In this document: in pieces, positions 1-8,249 of the stretch
Position numbering within the stretch: the first letter of the stretch is position 1
Layout of the letters: every line of letters starts with the position of its first letter
From: Pontibacter populi
GTDB taxonomy: Bacteria; Bacteroidota; Bacteroidia; Cytophagales; Hymenobacteraceae
Assembly (NCBI RefSeq): GCF_019336435.1
Contig: NZ_JAHWXQ010000002.1
Coordinates: forward strand, 248,001-312,000
DNA: 64,000 nt
Reading direction: 5' to 3'
Notes under the pieces: model-generated
Told to the model about the DNA's origin: nothing
Database searches by the model: none
The model's input: the letters and a program-made list of their open reading frames with translations, nothing else
Program-made: the position numbers and the translations under genes

Positions 1-528
1 CTGTGCGATCTGGTGAATGACTCCCGGAACTTCGGTGCCGGAACGTGCAGGCGTGGCATCTAATTGCTGTTGCAGAAGCAGTAAAAGTGTGTGCAAATGT
101 GATGCTGTGGAGCGAACCGGTGTCTGCAACTGGATGGTATCGGCGAAAGTAACCAAGCCTACCGCATCGCGCTGTTTGCGCAAAAGTGTGGCAATGGCTG
201 CTGCACAAAGTATACTGAATTTTATCTTTCCGTGCGCATCAACTGGGTAGTACATCGACGGCGAAACATCCAGCAATAGATGGCAGCGCAGGTTGGTTTC
301 TTCTTCGTAGCGCTTTACAAAAAGCTTATCGGTGCGGGCAAAAACTTTCCAGTCGATATGGCGGGTGCTTTCCCCGCTGTTGTAGAGACGATGTTCCGAA
401 AACTCGACTGAAAAACCGTGATAAGGAGATTGATGCAGCCCGGTAATAAAGCCTTCCACCAACTGCTTTGCCAGAAACTCCATGTTCTCGAACTTCTGAA
501 CATCGGCAAGAGTGATGGGCTGCTTCAT
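1..528 (-). CDS. DUF58 domain protein (partial, C-terminus beyond window)
   Basis: The frame opens with ATG at 526-528 on the minus strand and runs off the left edge, giving about 176 residues (MKQPITLADV...). The sequence matches the DUF58 family: a conserved HRLYNSGES..RHIDWKVFART block (residues ~52-70), followed by a von Willebrand A-like strand with a MIDAS motif, LLLDVSPSM (D-x-S-x-S), and a later GLVTFAD. DUF58 proteins are usually encoded beside MoxR AAA ATPases and contribute to cell-envelope or metal-dependent chaperone-like functions; the MoxR partner would lie outside the window. It follows the RlpA-like gene by 10 bp in the same direction, so co-transcription is possible. The family call is firm, the role is not. 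Confidence 0.85.
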   Translation of the reverse strand, partial: MKQPITLADVQKFENMEFLAKQLVEGFITGLHQSPYHGFSVEFSEHRLYNSGESTRHIDWKVFARTDKLFVKRYEEETNLRCHLLLDVSPSMYYPVDAHGKIKFSILCAAAIATLLRKQRDAVGLVTFADTIQLQTPVRSTASHLHTLLLLLQQQLDATPARSGTEVPGVIHQIAQ

Positions 529-538
529 GGGCTACATG

Positions 539-949
539 CTATTTTGAGTTGTCGGTTTTAGCTTCTGAAACGACAAAGGGAACGGCTTGTTGCTTTTCTT
601 CCGGAATTACTTCTTTTATAGTTACTACACCAACCCCGGCACGAATCATATCAATTTCTCTGGCCGCGGCTCTGGAGAGATCAATAATGCGGCTACCTTT
701 CGGCATGCGGTCATTAATCTTAACTATAACAGATTTACCGTTTGCCTGGTTTGTGACTTCTACCAAAGTATTAAAAGGAAGCGAAGAATGTGCGGCAGTC
801 AACTGCGTTTTGTCGTAGCGTTCGCCGCTGGCGGTGCGCTGCCCCTGCATACGGTCGGCGTAGTAAGAAGCCTTACCGTTAGCTATATAGGTTGTGTTAC
901 CCGATGAAAAAGAGAGAAGGAATACTAGTAAAAGTGAACATAAATTCAT
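539..949 (-). CDS. RlpA-like septal ring/cell-wall protein (double-psi beta-barrel)
   Basis: 136 residues with an N-terminal hydrophobic segment ([12 protein letters not shown]) that looks like a signal peptide, then a single RlpA-type double-psi beta-barrel. Visible landmarks are [46 protein letters not shown] and [11 protein letters not shown]; the ND and DLS motifs are typical of the family. RlpA proteins act on naked peptidoglycan glycans as lytic transglycosylases in some bacteria. This one lacks a SPOR domain and a clear lipobox, so it may simply be a periplasmic RlpA-fold protein. The ATG at 947-949 is the only start in front of the signal-like segment. The downstream DUF58 gene is 10 bp away. 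Confidence 0.85.
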   Translation of the reverse strand: MNLCSLLLVFLLSFSSGNTTYIANGKASYYADRMQGQRTASGERYDKTQLTAAHSSLPFNTLVEVTNQANGKSVIVKINDRMPKGSRIIDLSRAAAREIDMIRAGVGVVTIKEVIPEEKQQAVPFVVSEAKTDNSK

Positions 950-1081
950 GATTTACTATTTTGGTCCGGGGCCAAATATAAGACAAAAATTTAACTTCAA
1001 TTTTAAATTCAAATATTTTTATATATCAGAACAATATGTTACTTTTAGGTTCATTAAGTTGAACGTAACGTCTTATAAACG

Positions 1082-1438
1082 GTGGAAGAGAACAACGAAA
1101 AAGCAGAAATTTATTCCCAAAGAGTAAGAGCCGGGAAGAGAACGTATTTCTTTGATGTGAAATCAACTCGCTCAAACGACTTCTATGTGACCATCACAGA
1201 GAGCAAAAGAAAGTTCAAAGATGAGACTTTCTCCTACGAGAAACACAAGATCTTCCTTTATAAAGAAGACTTTGTGAAATTTATGGAAGCCCTGCAGGGA
1301 ACAATTGAACACGTTAAATCTGAGCTGCTTACCGAGGAAGCGCTTGCTGCTCTGGAGGCATCTGAAACGATAGAATCAACGGAGCCTGTAGCAGTAACTG
1401 CTGACGCAACTTTTGACGAAGAACTGAAGTGGGAGTAA
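1082..1438 (+). CDS. DUF3276 / PUR-alpha-like nucleic-acid-binding protein
   Basis: 118 residues. The body (residues ~8-80) matches the Bacteroidota/spirochaete PUR family: VRAGKRTYFFDVKSTRSND, FYVTITESKRKF and KHKIFLYKEDFVKFMEAL. This fold is known to bind single-stranded nucleic acid. The C-terminal tail is acidic and Ala/Glu/Thr-rich, which is usual for the family. The likely start is GTG at 1082, because no ATG precedes the conserved region in this frame. A strong intrinsic terminator follows 27 bp after the stop, so it is probably a monocistronic unit. The cellular role in Bacteroidota is not established. Confidence 0.85.
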   Translation: MEENNEKAEIYSQRVRAGKRTYFFDVKSTRSNDFYVTITESKRKFKDETFSYEKHKIFLYKEDFVKFMEALQGTIEHVKSELLTEEALAALEASETIESTEPVAVTADATFDEELKWE

Positions 1439-1465
1439 CCCTCTCTACTGCTTTATAACATACTG

Positions 1466-1497
1466 AAAGAGCCTGTAGTTAACGCTACAGGCTCTTT
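1466..1497 (+). terminator. Rho-independent terminator after DUF3276 gene
   Basis: Perfect 13-bp stem (AAAGAGCCTGTAG / CTACAGGCTCTTT) with a 6-nt loop TTAACG, followed by TTGTTTTT. It sits directly downstream of the gene ending at 1438. Confidence 0.9.
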
Positions 1498-1569
1498 TGT
1501 TTTTAATATGAATCAGGATTTACAGGATTAATGGATTTTCAGGATGGGGATTTGATATAGGTGAGGTCA

Positions 1570-2000
1570 TAATTCTATAGTTGCTCTTTTTCGCTGGCAC
1601 GGGTTTGCAACCCGTGTCTTAGAATGGTGTTGAGTTTGTAATTCAACTGGCCCGGCAGGGACAGGCAAAAGTAGGTGTGCTGCCTATAGTTCTATAGTTG
1701 GGCGTAGTCCCCCCTTTATCCCCTCCTTGTCTAAGGCGGGGAGCTTTCTGCCGCTACTTCTCCATATGTCATCCTGAAAGGATCTTGGTAGATGGTAAGT
1801 AATACCTTTGCTATGGATTATTTTATAGTTTTATAGTTGCGGTTTTAACCCAACCCTGCCCCTCCCGAGAGGGGAATTTCGGCTATAGTTATTGTTTGAG
1901 TTGCAGTTCTATAGCTACCGTTTTAACACCCCTATATTTCCTCCAAGGAGAATTCTGCTTTTACCTATTTCTAAACTATAGTTCTATCGTTACAATTATA
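1570..2000. repeat. REP-like dispersed repeat, copy A (upstream of ychF)
   Basis: About 430 bp of non-coding DNA that reappears, diverged, at 3292-3650 on the other side of ychF in the same orientation. Shared blocks in order are a hairpin CACGGGTT-TGC-AACCCGTG (1598-1616), a second hairpin-like GTTGAGTT-TGT-AATTCAAC (1629-1647), CAACTGGCCCGGCAGGGACA, GTCTAAGGCGGGGAGCTTT, GTCATCCTGAAAGGATCTTG and several CTATAGTT octamers. Copy A carries roughly 70 bp absent from copy B. Short ORFs here are not coding. The hairpins with GTTTGCAAC and GTTTGTAAC heads resemble REP palindromes; a link to a REP-associated transposase is inference. Confidence 0.75.
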
Positions 2001-2074
2001 CCCCTTCCCAACCTTACCCTGAAAACAGGGGAAGGAGCTTTAATATCAACTATAAATCAATCCACAAAAAATCG

Positions 2075-2082
2075 TATCTTTG
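2075..2082 (+). promoter_or_regulatory. Probable -7 promoter box of ychF
   Basis: TATCTTTG matches the Bacteroidota -7 consensus TAnnTTTG and lies 27 bp before the ychF ATG. No clear -33 TTG is visible at the usual spacing, so only the -7 element is called. Confidence 0.5.
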
Positions 2083-2109
2083 CAGCCTGAAATTAAGAAC
2101 TAAAGATAC

Positions 2110-3207
2110 ATGGGATTAAGATGCGGCATCGTGGGCTTGCCAAACGTAGGTAAGTCAACTTTATTTAACGCTATTTCTAACGCCAAGGCAGAATCTGCCA
2201 ACTACCCTTTCTGTACCATTGAGCCAAACGTGGGCGTAATTACTGTGCCAGATGAGCGTCTGCAGATACTGGAGGAATTAGTGCACCCGGAGCGTGTGTT
2301 ACCAACTGTAATTGAGTTTGTAGACATCGCCGGATTGGTAAAAGGAGCTAGCAAAGGCGAAGGTCTGGGTAACAAATTCCTGGCAAACATACGTGAAGTA
2401 GATGCGATTATACACGTAGTGCGCTGCTTCGAAGACCCGAACATTGTGCACGTTGCAGGTAAAGTAGACCCGATCTCAGACAAAGAAATTATAGATACAG
2501 AGCTTCAGTTGAAAGACCTGGAATCTGTTGACAAGAAATTGCTGAAAGTACAGCGCTCTGCAAAAGCTGGTGATGCCAAAGCAAAGAAAGAGTATGCCAG
2601 CTTAGAGAAATATAAGACCCACCTGGAGGCTGGTCTGAACGCCAGAAGCCTTGATGTAACTGAGGAAGATAAAGAAGCTGTAGAAGACCTGAATCTACTT
2701 ACAGCCAAACCGGTGATCTATGCCGCTAACGTAGACGAGGAATCTGTAAACACAGGTAACCAGTTCTCAAAAGCGCTGGAAGAGCACGTGAAAGCTGAAA
2801 ATGCTGAAGTTGTTCTGATCTCAGCTTCTATTGAAGCGCAGATCGCAGAGCTTACTGACGAAGAAGAAAAGGAAATGTTCCTGGCAGAATATAACCTGAA
2901 AGAGTCTGGGTTAAGCAAGCTGATAAAAGCATCTTATAGTTTACTGAACCTGATCACTTACTTTACAGCAGGTGTGAAAGAGGTACGCGCCTGGACAATT
3001 GGTAAAGGCTGGAAAGCGCCTGCAGCGGCTGGTGTAATTCACACTGATTTTGAGAAAGGCTTTATCCGCGCCGAGGTTATCAAACTGAAAGATTACCAGG
3101 AGTATAAATCAGAAGCCAAGATTAAAGAAGCTGGTAAAATGGCTGTAGAAGGTAAAGAATACGTGGTACAGGACGGCGATATTATGCACTTCCGTTTCAA
3201 CGTGTAA
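2110..3207 (+). CDS. ychF: Ribosome-associated ATPase YchF (Obg family)
   Basis: 365 residues, the usual YchF length. The P-loop GLPNVGKST (residues 8-16) is followed by FCTIEPNVG and the DIAGLVKGASKGEG switch region. The G4 motif reads NVDE (near residue 207) instead of NKxD, the signature that makes YchF prefer ATP over GTP. A helical insertion (about 125-175) and a C-terminal TGS domain (FTAGVKEVRAWTIGKGWKAP onward) complete the architecture. YchF binds ribosomes and is implicated in stress and translation control. It is flanked on both sides by copies of the same REP-like repeat, and a terminator follows 20 bp after the stop, so it is a single-gene unit. Confidence 0.98.
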   Translation: MGLRCGIVGLPNVGKSTLFNAISNAKAESANYPFCTIEPNVGVITVPDERLQILEELVHPERVLPTVIEFVDIAGLVKGASKGEGLGNKFLANIREVDAIIHVVRCFEDPNIVHVAGKVDPISDKEIIDTELQLKDLESVDKKLLKVQRSAKAGDAKAKKEYASLEKYKTHLEAGLNARSLDVTEEDKEAVEDLNLLTAKPVIYAANVDEESVNTGNQFSKALEEHVKAENAEVVLISASIEAQIAELTDEEEKEMFLAEYNLKESGLSKLIKASYSLLNLITYFTAGVKEVRAWTIGKGWKAPAAAGVIHTDFEKGFIRAEVIKLKDYQEYKSEAKIKEAGKMAVEGKEYVVQDGDIMHFRFNV

Positions 3208-3227
3208 ATTATACTTTTGAGAGATAG

Positions 3228-3257
3228 AAAAGGGCAGCTTTATAGGTGCCCTTTTTT
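3228..3257 (+). terminator. Rho-independent terminator of ychF
   Basis: The stem AAAAGGGCA / TGCCCTTTTT has a 10-nt loop and ends in a run of six T, 20 bp after the ychF stop codon. Confidence 0.85.
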
Positions 3258-3291
3258 GTTTGTCTGAACCAGGTTTTTTTAGGGTGTGACT

Positions 3292-3650
3292 TTTACTATA
3301 GTTTAAGCTTCAGTATTTTTGCTAGCGCGGGTTTGCAACCCGTGTCTAACTATGTTGTTGAGTTTGTAACTCAACTGGCCCGATAGGGACAAGCATAGTA
3401 GTAGCGTTGACTATTTCCTATAGTTGACGTAATTCAACCACCCCTAACCCCTCGTTGTCTAAGGCTGGGAGCTTTAATAGCTACTTCTTCACCTGTCATC
3501 CTGAAAGGATCTTGGTAGAAGTGAGATAAGACCTTTGCTATAGTCATCTTATAGTTTTATAGTTTCCGTAATAACACCCCTGTAATCCCCTCAAGGGGAC
3601 AATTGCGCCATTACCTATTTCTAATCTATAGTTCTATAGTTACAGCCAGC
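3292..3650. repeat. REP-like dispersed repeat, copy B (downstream of ychF)
   Basis: About 360 bp collinear with the repeat at 1570-2000. It contains the hairpin CGCGGGTT-TGC-AACCCGTG (3326-3344), a perfect hairpin GTTGAGTT-TGT-AACTCAAC (3357-3375), GTTGTCTAAGGCTGGGAGCT, GTCATCCTGAAAGGATCTTG and TACCTATTTCTAATCTATAG near its right end. Compensated changes keep the hairpins paired in both copies, suggesting the structure is what is conserved. No gene is visible in 3258-3684. Confidence 0.75.
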
Positions 3651-3684
3651 ATGCAGACTAATCGAACTTGTTCTGTAACAATAA

Positions 3685-4314
3685 CTATACTTTCTGCAAA
3701 AGCACAGTTAAAATTCTGGGAGGCTGCGAGCGATCGTTATTGTCGAAGAATTCGTTGATATCTGCAACTATAAAACCGTGTTGTTTGGCGGCTTGTGTGA
3801 AATCTGAAATATGGTGGGTGTAACATTCCAGCACCTGGCGGCCTTCATCTGAATCGAAGCGGGCTTTGGAACCGGTATATTGCTTAAATGGGTGCAGCTC
3901 GCCAATGTAAACATAACCACCTGTAGATAAAACATCTGCAACCTGCTCAAAAATATGGTCCAGGTGCTCAATATGCTCCAGTACAAGACTGAAAGTTACC
4001 AGATCATATTTTCCATCAACAAACGACCAGCTCCGTGTTATATAAGCTTGTTTAAACTCCACCTTCTCAGAAGTAATTTTCTCTTTTGCTTTAGCCAGCA
4101 TCTCTTCCGAAAAATCCACAGCGGTAACTTGGGTAGCATTTTCCTGGAGCCAGACGGTATTCTTACCAGTTCCGCAGCCAATTTCCAGAACCCGCTCAAA
4201 ATCTATAGTTGCAAGTGTTTCCCGAATTGCCTGTGCTTCCAGATCACGGGTGCGGTTTTGGTTAGTATCGTATTGTGCTGCCCAACTGTTGTAGGCTTTT
4301 TTAATGTTGGACAT
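3685..4314 (-). CDS. Class I SAM-dependent methyltransferase
   Basis: 209 residues. Motif I is VLEIGCGTGKN (near residues 41-51), the acidic end of beta-2 is VTAVDFSEEML, and motif IV/post-I features (YDLVTFSLVLEHIEHLDH) are all in place for a UbiE/BioC-like methyltransferase domain (Methyltransf_11/25 type). The substrate cannot be read from sequence. The C-terminus (HHISDFTQAAKQHGF, PPRILTVLLQK) resembles small-molecule methyltransferases. It is preceded by unrelated genes and there is no clear operon partner, so the substrate stays open. Confidence 0.88.
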   Translation of the reverse strand: MSNIKKAYNSWAAQYDTNQNRTRDLEAQAIRETLATIDFERVLEIGCGTGKNTVWLQENATQVTAVDFSEEMLAKAKEKITSEKVEFKQAYITRSWSFVDGKYDLVTFSLVLEHIEHLDHIFEQVADVLSTGGYVYIGELHPFKQYTGSKARFDSDEGRQVLECYTHHISDFTQAAKQHGFIVADINEFFDNNDRSQPPRILTVLLQKV

Positions 4315-4406
4315 TGGAATACTTTATTTTACATAACGTGCTTGTGCAGCTGATGGCGAAGCGTAGCTGAGCATAAAAGCTGCACCTTGTTGGTGTTTGT
4401 TTTTCT

Positions 4407-4916
4407 TTAGTCCGCCTGGTGTATCCAAACGTACTTGCCTTCTTTCCAGGCTACTGTAGCGCCACCTTCTTCTTCCGTTCCTATATAAAAGGCTGGGTAG
4501 TCAAGCTTAACGTCGCGGCTTCCGTCAATGTCACCTTCTTCCATAAAAGTAACTTCGTTGGTCATGCTGTCTGTAACAAGGTTCCAATTCTTTACCCAAT
4601 CGAAGTCATCACCACCATTTCCGAAATCATTTCCAGCACCTATGATATATTCTTCGTTAGTGTTTCCGTGCTTTATTCTGATGCCTTTTTTGTTATTGAT
4701 GATTATTGCAATGGCTGTATCTATATGACCGTCACCGTTGAAATCAGCTGTTAGGTATTGTGGATTTAGCCAGTTTGCTTCTTTATCTGGAGCTTTTAAT
4801 TCTGAACTGTCTACAGCTACAATTTTCTCTGCAGTTTCTGTTTCTAACTTACTTTCCTGCTGTTCACAGGAAATAAGACCAGCCAAGGCAATAAAGTAGA
4901 GGCTCTTTTTTATCAT
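4407..4916 (-). CDS. Lipoprotein with Ca-binding-like DxDGD motif, function unknown
   Basis: The chosen start is ATG at 4914-4916, which gives MIKKSLYFIALAGLISC, a signal peptide with lipobox LISC; the open frame extends 37 codons further upstream, but that extension would bury the signal. The mature part is about 150 residues with ADFNGDGHIDTAI, an EF-hand/FG-GAP-like calcium loop, and a second acidic stretch EEGDIDGSRDVKLDYP that may form another loop. Probably anchored in the outer or inner membrane facing the periplasm. No specific family is recognised. The upstream T9SS plug gene on the same strand ends 79 bp away. Confidence 0.7.
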   Translation of the reverse strand: MIKKSLYFIALAGLISCEQQESKLETETAEKIVAVDSSELKAPDKEANWLNPQYLTADFNGDGHIDTAIAIIINNKKGIRIKHGNTNEEYIIGAGNDFGNGGDDFDWVKNWNLVTDSMTNEVTFMEEGDIDGSRDVKLDYPAFYIGTEEEGGATVAWKEGKYVWIHQAD

Positions 4917-4995
4917 TTCTATAAATTCAAATACACACCAACTATAGTATAGCAGTAAACATACGCTTATCTGAATTATGTATGTAGTATAACTC

Positions 4996-6303
4996 CTACC
5001 TCCTCCTGTTAAACAAGATCTCTTCATACCCGATCAGTAAATCGGCGCGTGAGCCTGGTGGGCGGTAATAGATCAGGATGTCGTAGGAGTTTTCTGTCTG
5101 GAAGTGACTGCCTTCGTAGTAACTATAATCTATCGTTTGGTTTTGCTGTAGTACATATTGATAGTTGTAGTATCCCTGTTTTAGTAGTAACCTGCCGTTG
5201 TAAACCTGCTTTTCAGCGTTGTAGCGCATGCGGGCATCGGAGGAAATTTTCCAGTCGGTTAGCGCACCCAGAATATAAACCTGCCCTGTTTGCTCTTCAG
5301 ACGCTTTCAGTTCAAAATCAACCCAAGTATAGTCGCTGTTCACGTCGCCGTTGCCGTACTCGCGGTTATTAAAAAGCATCTTGCCATTAATGTCCGGTTC
5401 CTGGCTGTACACTTCTCCGGAGCGGTTCTTATCTATCTGCAGAAACACTTCTATCGGGTTTGCTTCTGCGTTTACACTGCTTACGCGTATGCCATTGTAG
5501 CGCACACTGCGGGTATCAAATGGCCGGTACTCAGCCAGGCCCAGAAAATTATCTTTCGGCTCGAAGAACACATATTCCAGGCGTTTCAGGTGGTCGCGCA
5601 CAAAGGTTGGTGAAGGAATGAACTTGGCATTGTCCCAGCGATGGTTCTGGCGCAGCACAGCCTTTACTTCCATAGCCGGGTTTATAAGTTCATAGTCCTG
5701 GTAAAATACATTGAATTCAACCGGCTGCCTTGTCTGCCTGCCTGATGGCCCGGCCGGTAAACCTAATTTTGAGGTTACTGCAGTAAGGTTCTCATACACC
5801 ATCATGCGGCGGGTAAGTAGCAAGTTTCCACCTTCTTCCCTTACCTCCAGCACATAATTACCACTCATTTTCACGCGCGGCACCCGGAAACGGTAATGCA
5901 CATATGGCACGCGCGTATTTACCGAATTCTGCACATCCGTTATAAAGAACTCATTAAAGTCGTTGAGGTATTGGGTCTCGGTAAGGTTAGAGGGTGTCCA
6001 GTTATAGTTGCAATGAATAAGTTTTGCTACCAAACGCTGCGGCCCTGCTTTCAGCCTGTCGAATTCCAGCAAGATCGGCCTTCCCTGCTGCAACGATGTT
6101 ACTGCCGGTTCCAACACTTCGTCGGGTACACCGGTTGCCTGGTAAAACTGTACCGACTTTATAGTTTCGTTGTAAATATAATCTTCGTACCGGATCGGGG
6201 TCTGCTGGTTAGAAGTACCACTTTGCCCCTGCTCCTCTATAGGTACGCAGCCAGTTAACAGTGAAAATACGAGTGAAAGAACAAATACAAATCTTCTGGA
6301 CAT
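4996..6303 (-). CDS. Type IX secretion system plug protein (DUF5103 family lipoprotein)
   Basis: 435 residues starting MSRRFVFVLSLVFSLLTGC, a lipoprotein signal with lipobox LTGC. The N-terminal beta-sandwich (EDYIYNETIKSVQFY..., RPILLEFDRL, LVAKLIHCNYNW) and the C-terminal part (WVDFELKASEEQTGQVYILG, GYYNYQYVL) match the DUF5103 / T9SS plug family. In Flavobacterium the plug closes the periplasmic side of the SprA translocon when it is not exporting. Its presence supports a Bacteroidota host with T9SS. No other T9SS gene lies nearby, which is normal because these genes are scattered. Confidence 0.88.
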   Translation of the reverse strand: MSRRFVFVLSLVFSLLTGCVPIEEQGQSGTSNQQTPIRYEDYIYNETIKSVQFYQATGVPDEVLEPAVTSLQQGRPILLEFDRLKAGPQRLVAKLIHCNYNWTPSNLTETQYLNDFNEFFITDVQNSVNTRVPYVHYRFRVPRVKMSGNYVLEVREEGGNLLLTRRMMVYENLTAVTSKLGLPAGPSGRQTRQPVEFNVFYQDYELINPAMEVKAVLRQNHRWDNAKFIPSPTFVRDHLKRLEYVFFEPKDNFLGLAEYRPFDTRSVRYNGIRVSSVNAEANPIEVFLQIDKNRSGEVYSQEPDINGKMLFNNREYGNGDVNSDYTWVDFELKASEEQTGQVYILGALTDWKISSDARMRYNAEKQVYNGRLLLKQGYYNYQYVLQQNQTIDYSYYEGSHFQTENSYDILIYYRPPGSRADLLIGYEEILFNRRR

Positions 6304-6392
6304 AGGCTGAAAAGCAACTATAGTTTTGAGTATAGCCGCCCTGGTTACACGTTACGAATATACCGAAATCAGGAAGAGTAGCAAACTATAGC

Positions 6393-6827
6393 TTAGCCGT
6401 TCACCAGTTCCGTCTGTATTACAATTCCGGCCTGCAGTGTTTTTTGTACCGGGCATTTAGAAGAGATAATTTCCAACCGGAGGCGTTGTTCCTGGGTAAG
6501 ATCCCCAACCAGTTTCAGTTTCTTTGTTATCTGGGATATTTTGGCTGATTTATCATCGCATTGTTCACAGTCGGCAGCATATACACGTTCATGACTAAGG
6601 ACCACTTCTGCGCGCTGCAGAGGCCATTGTTTGCGTTGCGCGTACATGTGCAAGGTAATAACAGTGCAGGCTCCCAGTGCGCTCATAATATAGTCGTACG
6701 GCGTAGGTCCGGTATCAATTCCTTCAGCAATTCCGCTTTCATCGATCGAAAACTGCTGGTCTCCCATCTGGATATTGGCAACAAGCCCATTGGGCTGCTC
6801 GGCGCTTATAGTTACTGTTCTGCTCAT
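6393..6827 (-). CDS. OsmC/Ohr-family protein
   Basis: 144 residues of the OsmC fold. The two redox-active cysteines expected of the family are present: GACTVITLHMYA (Cys near residue 53) and SSKCPVQKTL (Cys near 124). These proteins reduce organic hydroperoxides using lipoyl or thiol donors. An unusual CEQCDD pair sits in the central loop (residues ~87-92) and could bind metal or form a disulfide; many YhfA-type OsmC proteins in this phylum have it. Nothing in the flanks suggests an OhrR-type repressor. Confidence 0.9.
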   Translation of the reverse strand: MSRTVTISAEQPNGLVANIQMGDQQFSIDESGIAEGIDTGPTPYDYIMSALGACTVITLHMYAQRKQWPLQRAEVVLSHERVYAADCEQCDDKSAKISQITKKLKLVGDLTQEQRLRLEIISSKCPVQKTLQAGIVIQTELVNG

Positions 6828-6893
6828 ACTGTATAGTTGCTTACTACACCTATACGCACCCGGCTGTACTTATGGTCAGGCTATAGTTTGAAC

Positions 6894-8249
6894 TCAGAAA
6901 CTTAAAGTGAAAGCTGTACCCTCGCCAAGTTTAGAATCCACAGATATATTGCCCTGATGCAGACGCATAATCTGTCGGGAAAGACTAAGCCCGATACCAG
7001 AACCGGTTTTTTTGGTAGTATAGAACGGGATAAAGATCTTTTGCATGGCTTCTTCTGTCAGGCCCTGCCCATTATCGCAAACCATGATCCGGGCACGGCT
7101 ACGGTCGTCGAGGGTGGCCTGTAATTTTATAGTTGCATCTGATTTTTCGTGCAGCGCCTCAACAGCATTTTTCACCAGGTTTATCAGCACTTGCTCCACC
7201 ATGCCGCGGTCAGCAGAGAGCAAAATATCTTCGGATGGTACTTCTACTTTTAACTGTACCTGTTGTCTGGATAGTTGTTCCCGCATCAGCATCTTTATTT
7301 CGTGCAGGAGCTCTCCTACTTTAAATACTGTTTTTTGCGGAACAGAAATGGTGGTCAGGTTGCGGAAGTCGTTCACAAAACGGATCAAACTATCAGAACG
7401 GCGACTTATAGTTTGCAGGCATTTCCCTACATCGTCCAGCTCTTCGCGCAGTATGGTTATCTCATCGGCTTCGGTATCAGTGTAACTGCTGATCTCTTCG
7501 GATGCACTTGCCGAAAGCGAAGCAATTGGCGTTACGGAGTTCATGATCTCATGTGTGAGTACTTTAATCAGGTTGTGCCATGCTTCCATCTCCTTCTCTT
7601 CCAACTCACGCTGAATGTTCTGGATAGATGCCAACCTTATCCGGTCGCCGAGCAGCGAAAGCTCCATTACATGCACTGTCAGGTTTGCCTGTTCTCCACC
7701 CTTCCGGATCGGGACCAGCACCTTGTCGCCATGTTCAAGTTGCTGCAGGCCAAGAGCGAGTTCCGGACTAACCTTTTCAAACTCGCTTATGTTGTTAGCC
7801 TGTGTTAAATGTACCAGCTTTTTGGCAGCATTATTCAGCATCATAATGTCTCCGTTAGGTTTGTAGGTTATGATGCCGATACCGATGTGTTGCACTATAA
7901 CTTCGAAGTAATGAAGATGGGCTTCTTTCTCGGCTCGAACTACCCGGAACTTCTGCATCACATCGTTTAACCCATGAGCAAGCTGGCTTTGTACTTTTCC
8001 TTCGCCGGTCACATGAAATTGCTCTGTAAAATCGTCGTATTTTATAGAGTTCAGGAAACGTAAAAATTGCCTATTTGTGCGTTCGTGATAATAAATAAGA
8101 AGTAAGATCTGAGCAACTATAAAAGTGAGCAGCCCGATAAAAGTCCCTCTGTACTCCTGGTCAACCCCAACTATAGCCAGGGCGTAAATTGAAGCTGTAA
8201 GCAACAGAATACGCAGCAGCAGCTGAAGCCTGTAGTTCTTAAAGCTCAT
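6894..8249 (-). CDS. Membrane sensor histidine kinase (NtrY/AtoS-like)
   Basis: 451 residues: two transmembrane helices (about 8-28 and 36-55) with almost no periplasmic loop, a HAMP-like/PAS region (110-215, HIGIGIITYKPNGDIMMLNN), then the kinase core. The H box is LIKVLTHEIMNSVTP with H233; NLVKNAVEAL (N box), CDNGQGL and GSGIGLSLSRQIM are intact. The tiny extracytoplasmic loop suggests sensing of a membrane or cytoplasmic signal. It overlaps the 3' end of the response regulator gene by 11 bp, so the two are translationally coupled as a two-component pair. Confidence 0.92.
   Translation of the reverse strand: MSFKNYRLQLLLRILLLTASIYALAIVGVDQEYRGTFIGLLTFIVAQILLLIYYHERTNRQFLRFLNSIKYDDFTEQFHVTGEGKVQSQLAHGLNDVMQKFRVVRAEKEAHLHYFEVIVQHIGIGIITYKPNGDIMMLNNAAKKLVHLTQANNISEFEKVSPELALGLQQLEHGDKVLVPIRKGGEQANLTVHVMELSLLGDRIRLASIQNIQRELEEKEMEAWHNLIKVLTHEIMNSVTPIASLSASASEEISSYTDTEADEITILREELDDVGKCLQTISRRSDSLIRFVNDFRNLTTISVPQKTVFKVGELLHEIKMLMREQLSRQQVQLKVEVPSEDILLSADRGMVEQVLINLVKNAVEALHEKSDATIKLQATLDDRSRARIMVCDNGQGLTEEAMQKIFIPFYTTKKTGSGIGLSLSRQIMRLHQGNISVDSKLGEGTAFTLSF

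Noticed and set aside
1896..2090. 64-codon frame upstream of ychF
   Set aside because: It lies within the REP-like repeat, and the matching position in the second copy is not open; the translation has no protein-like features.
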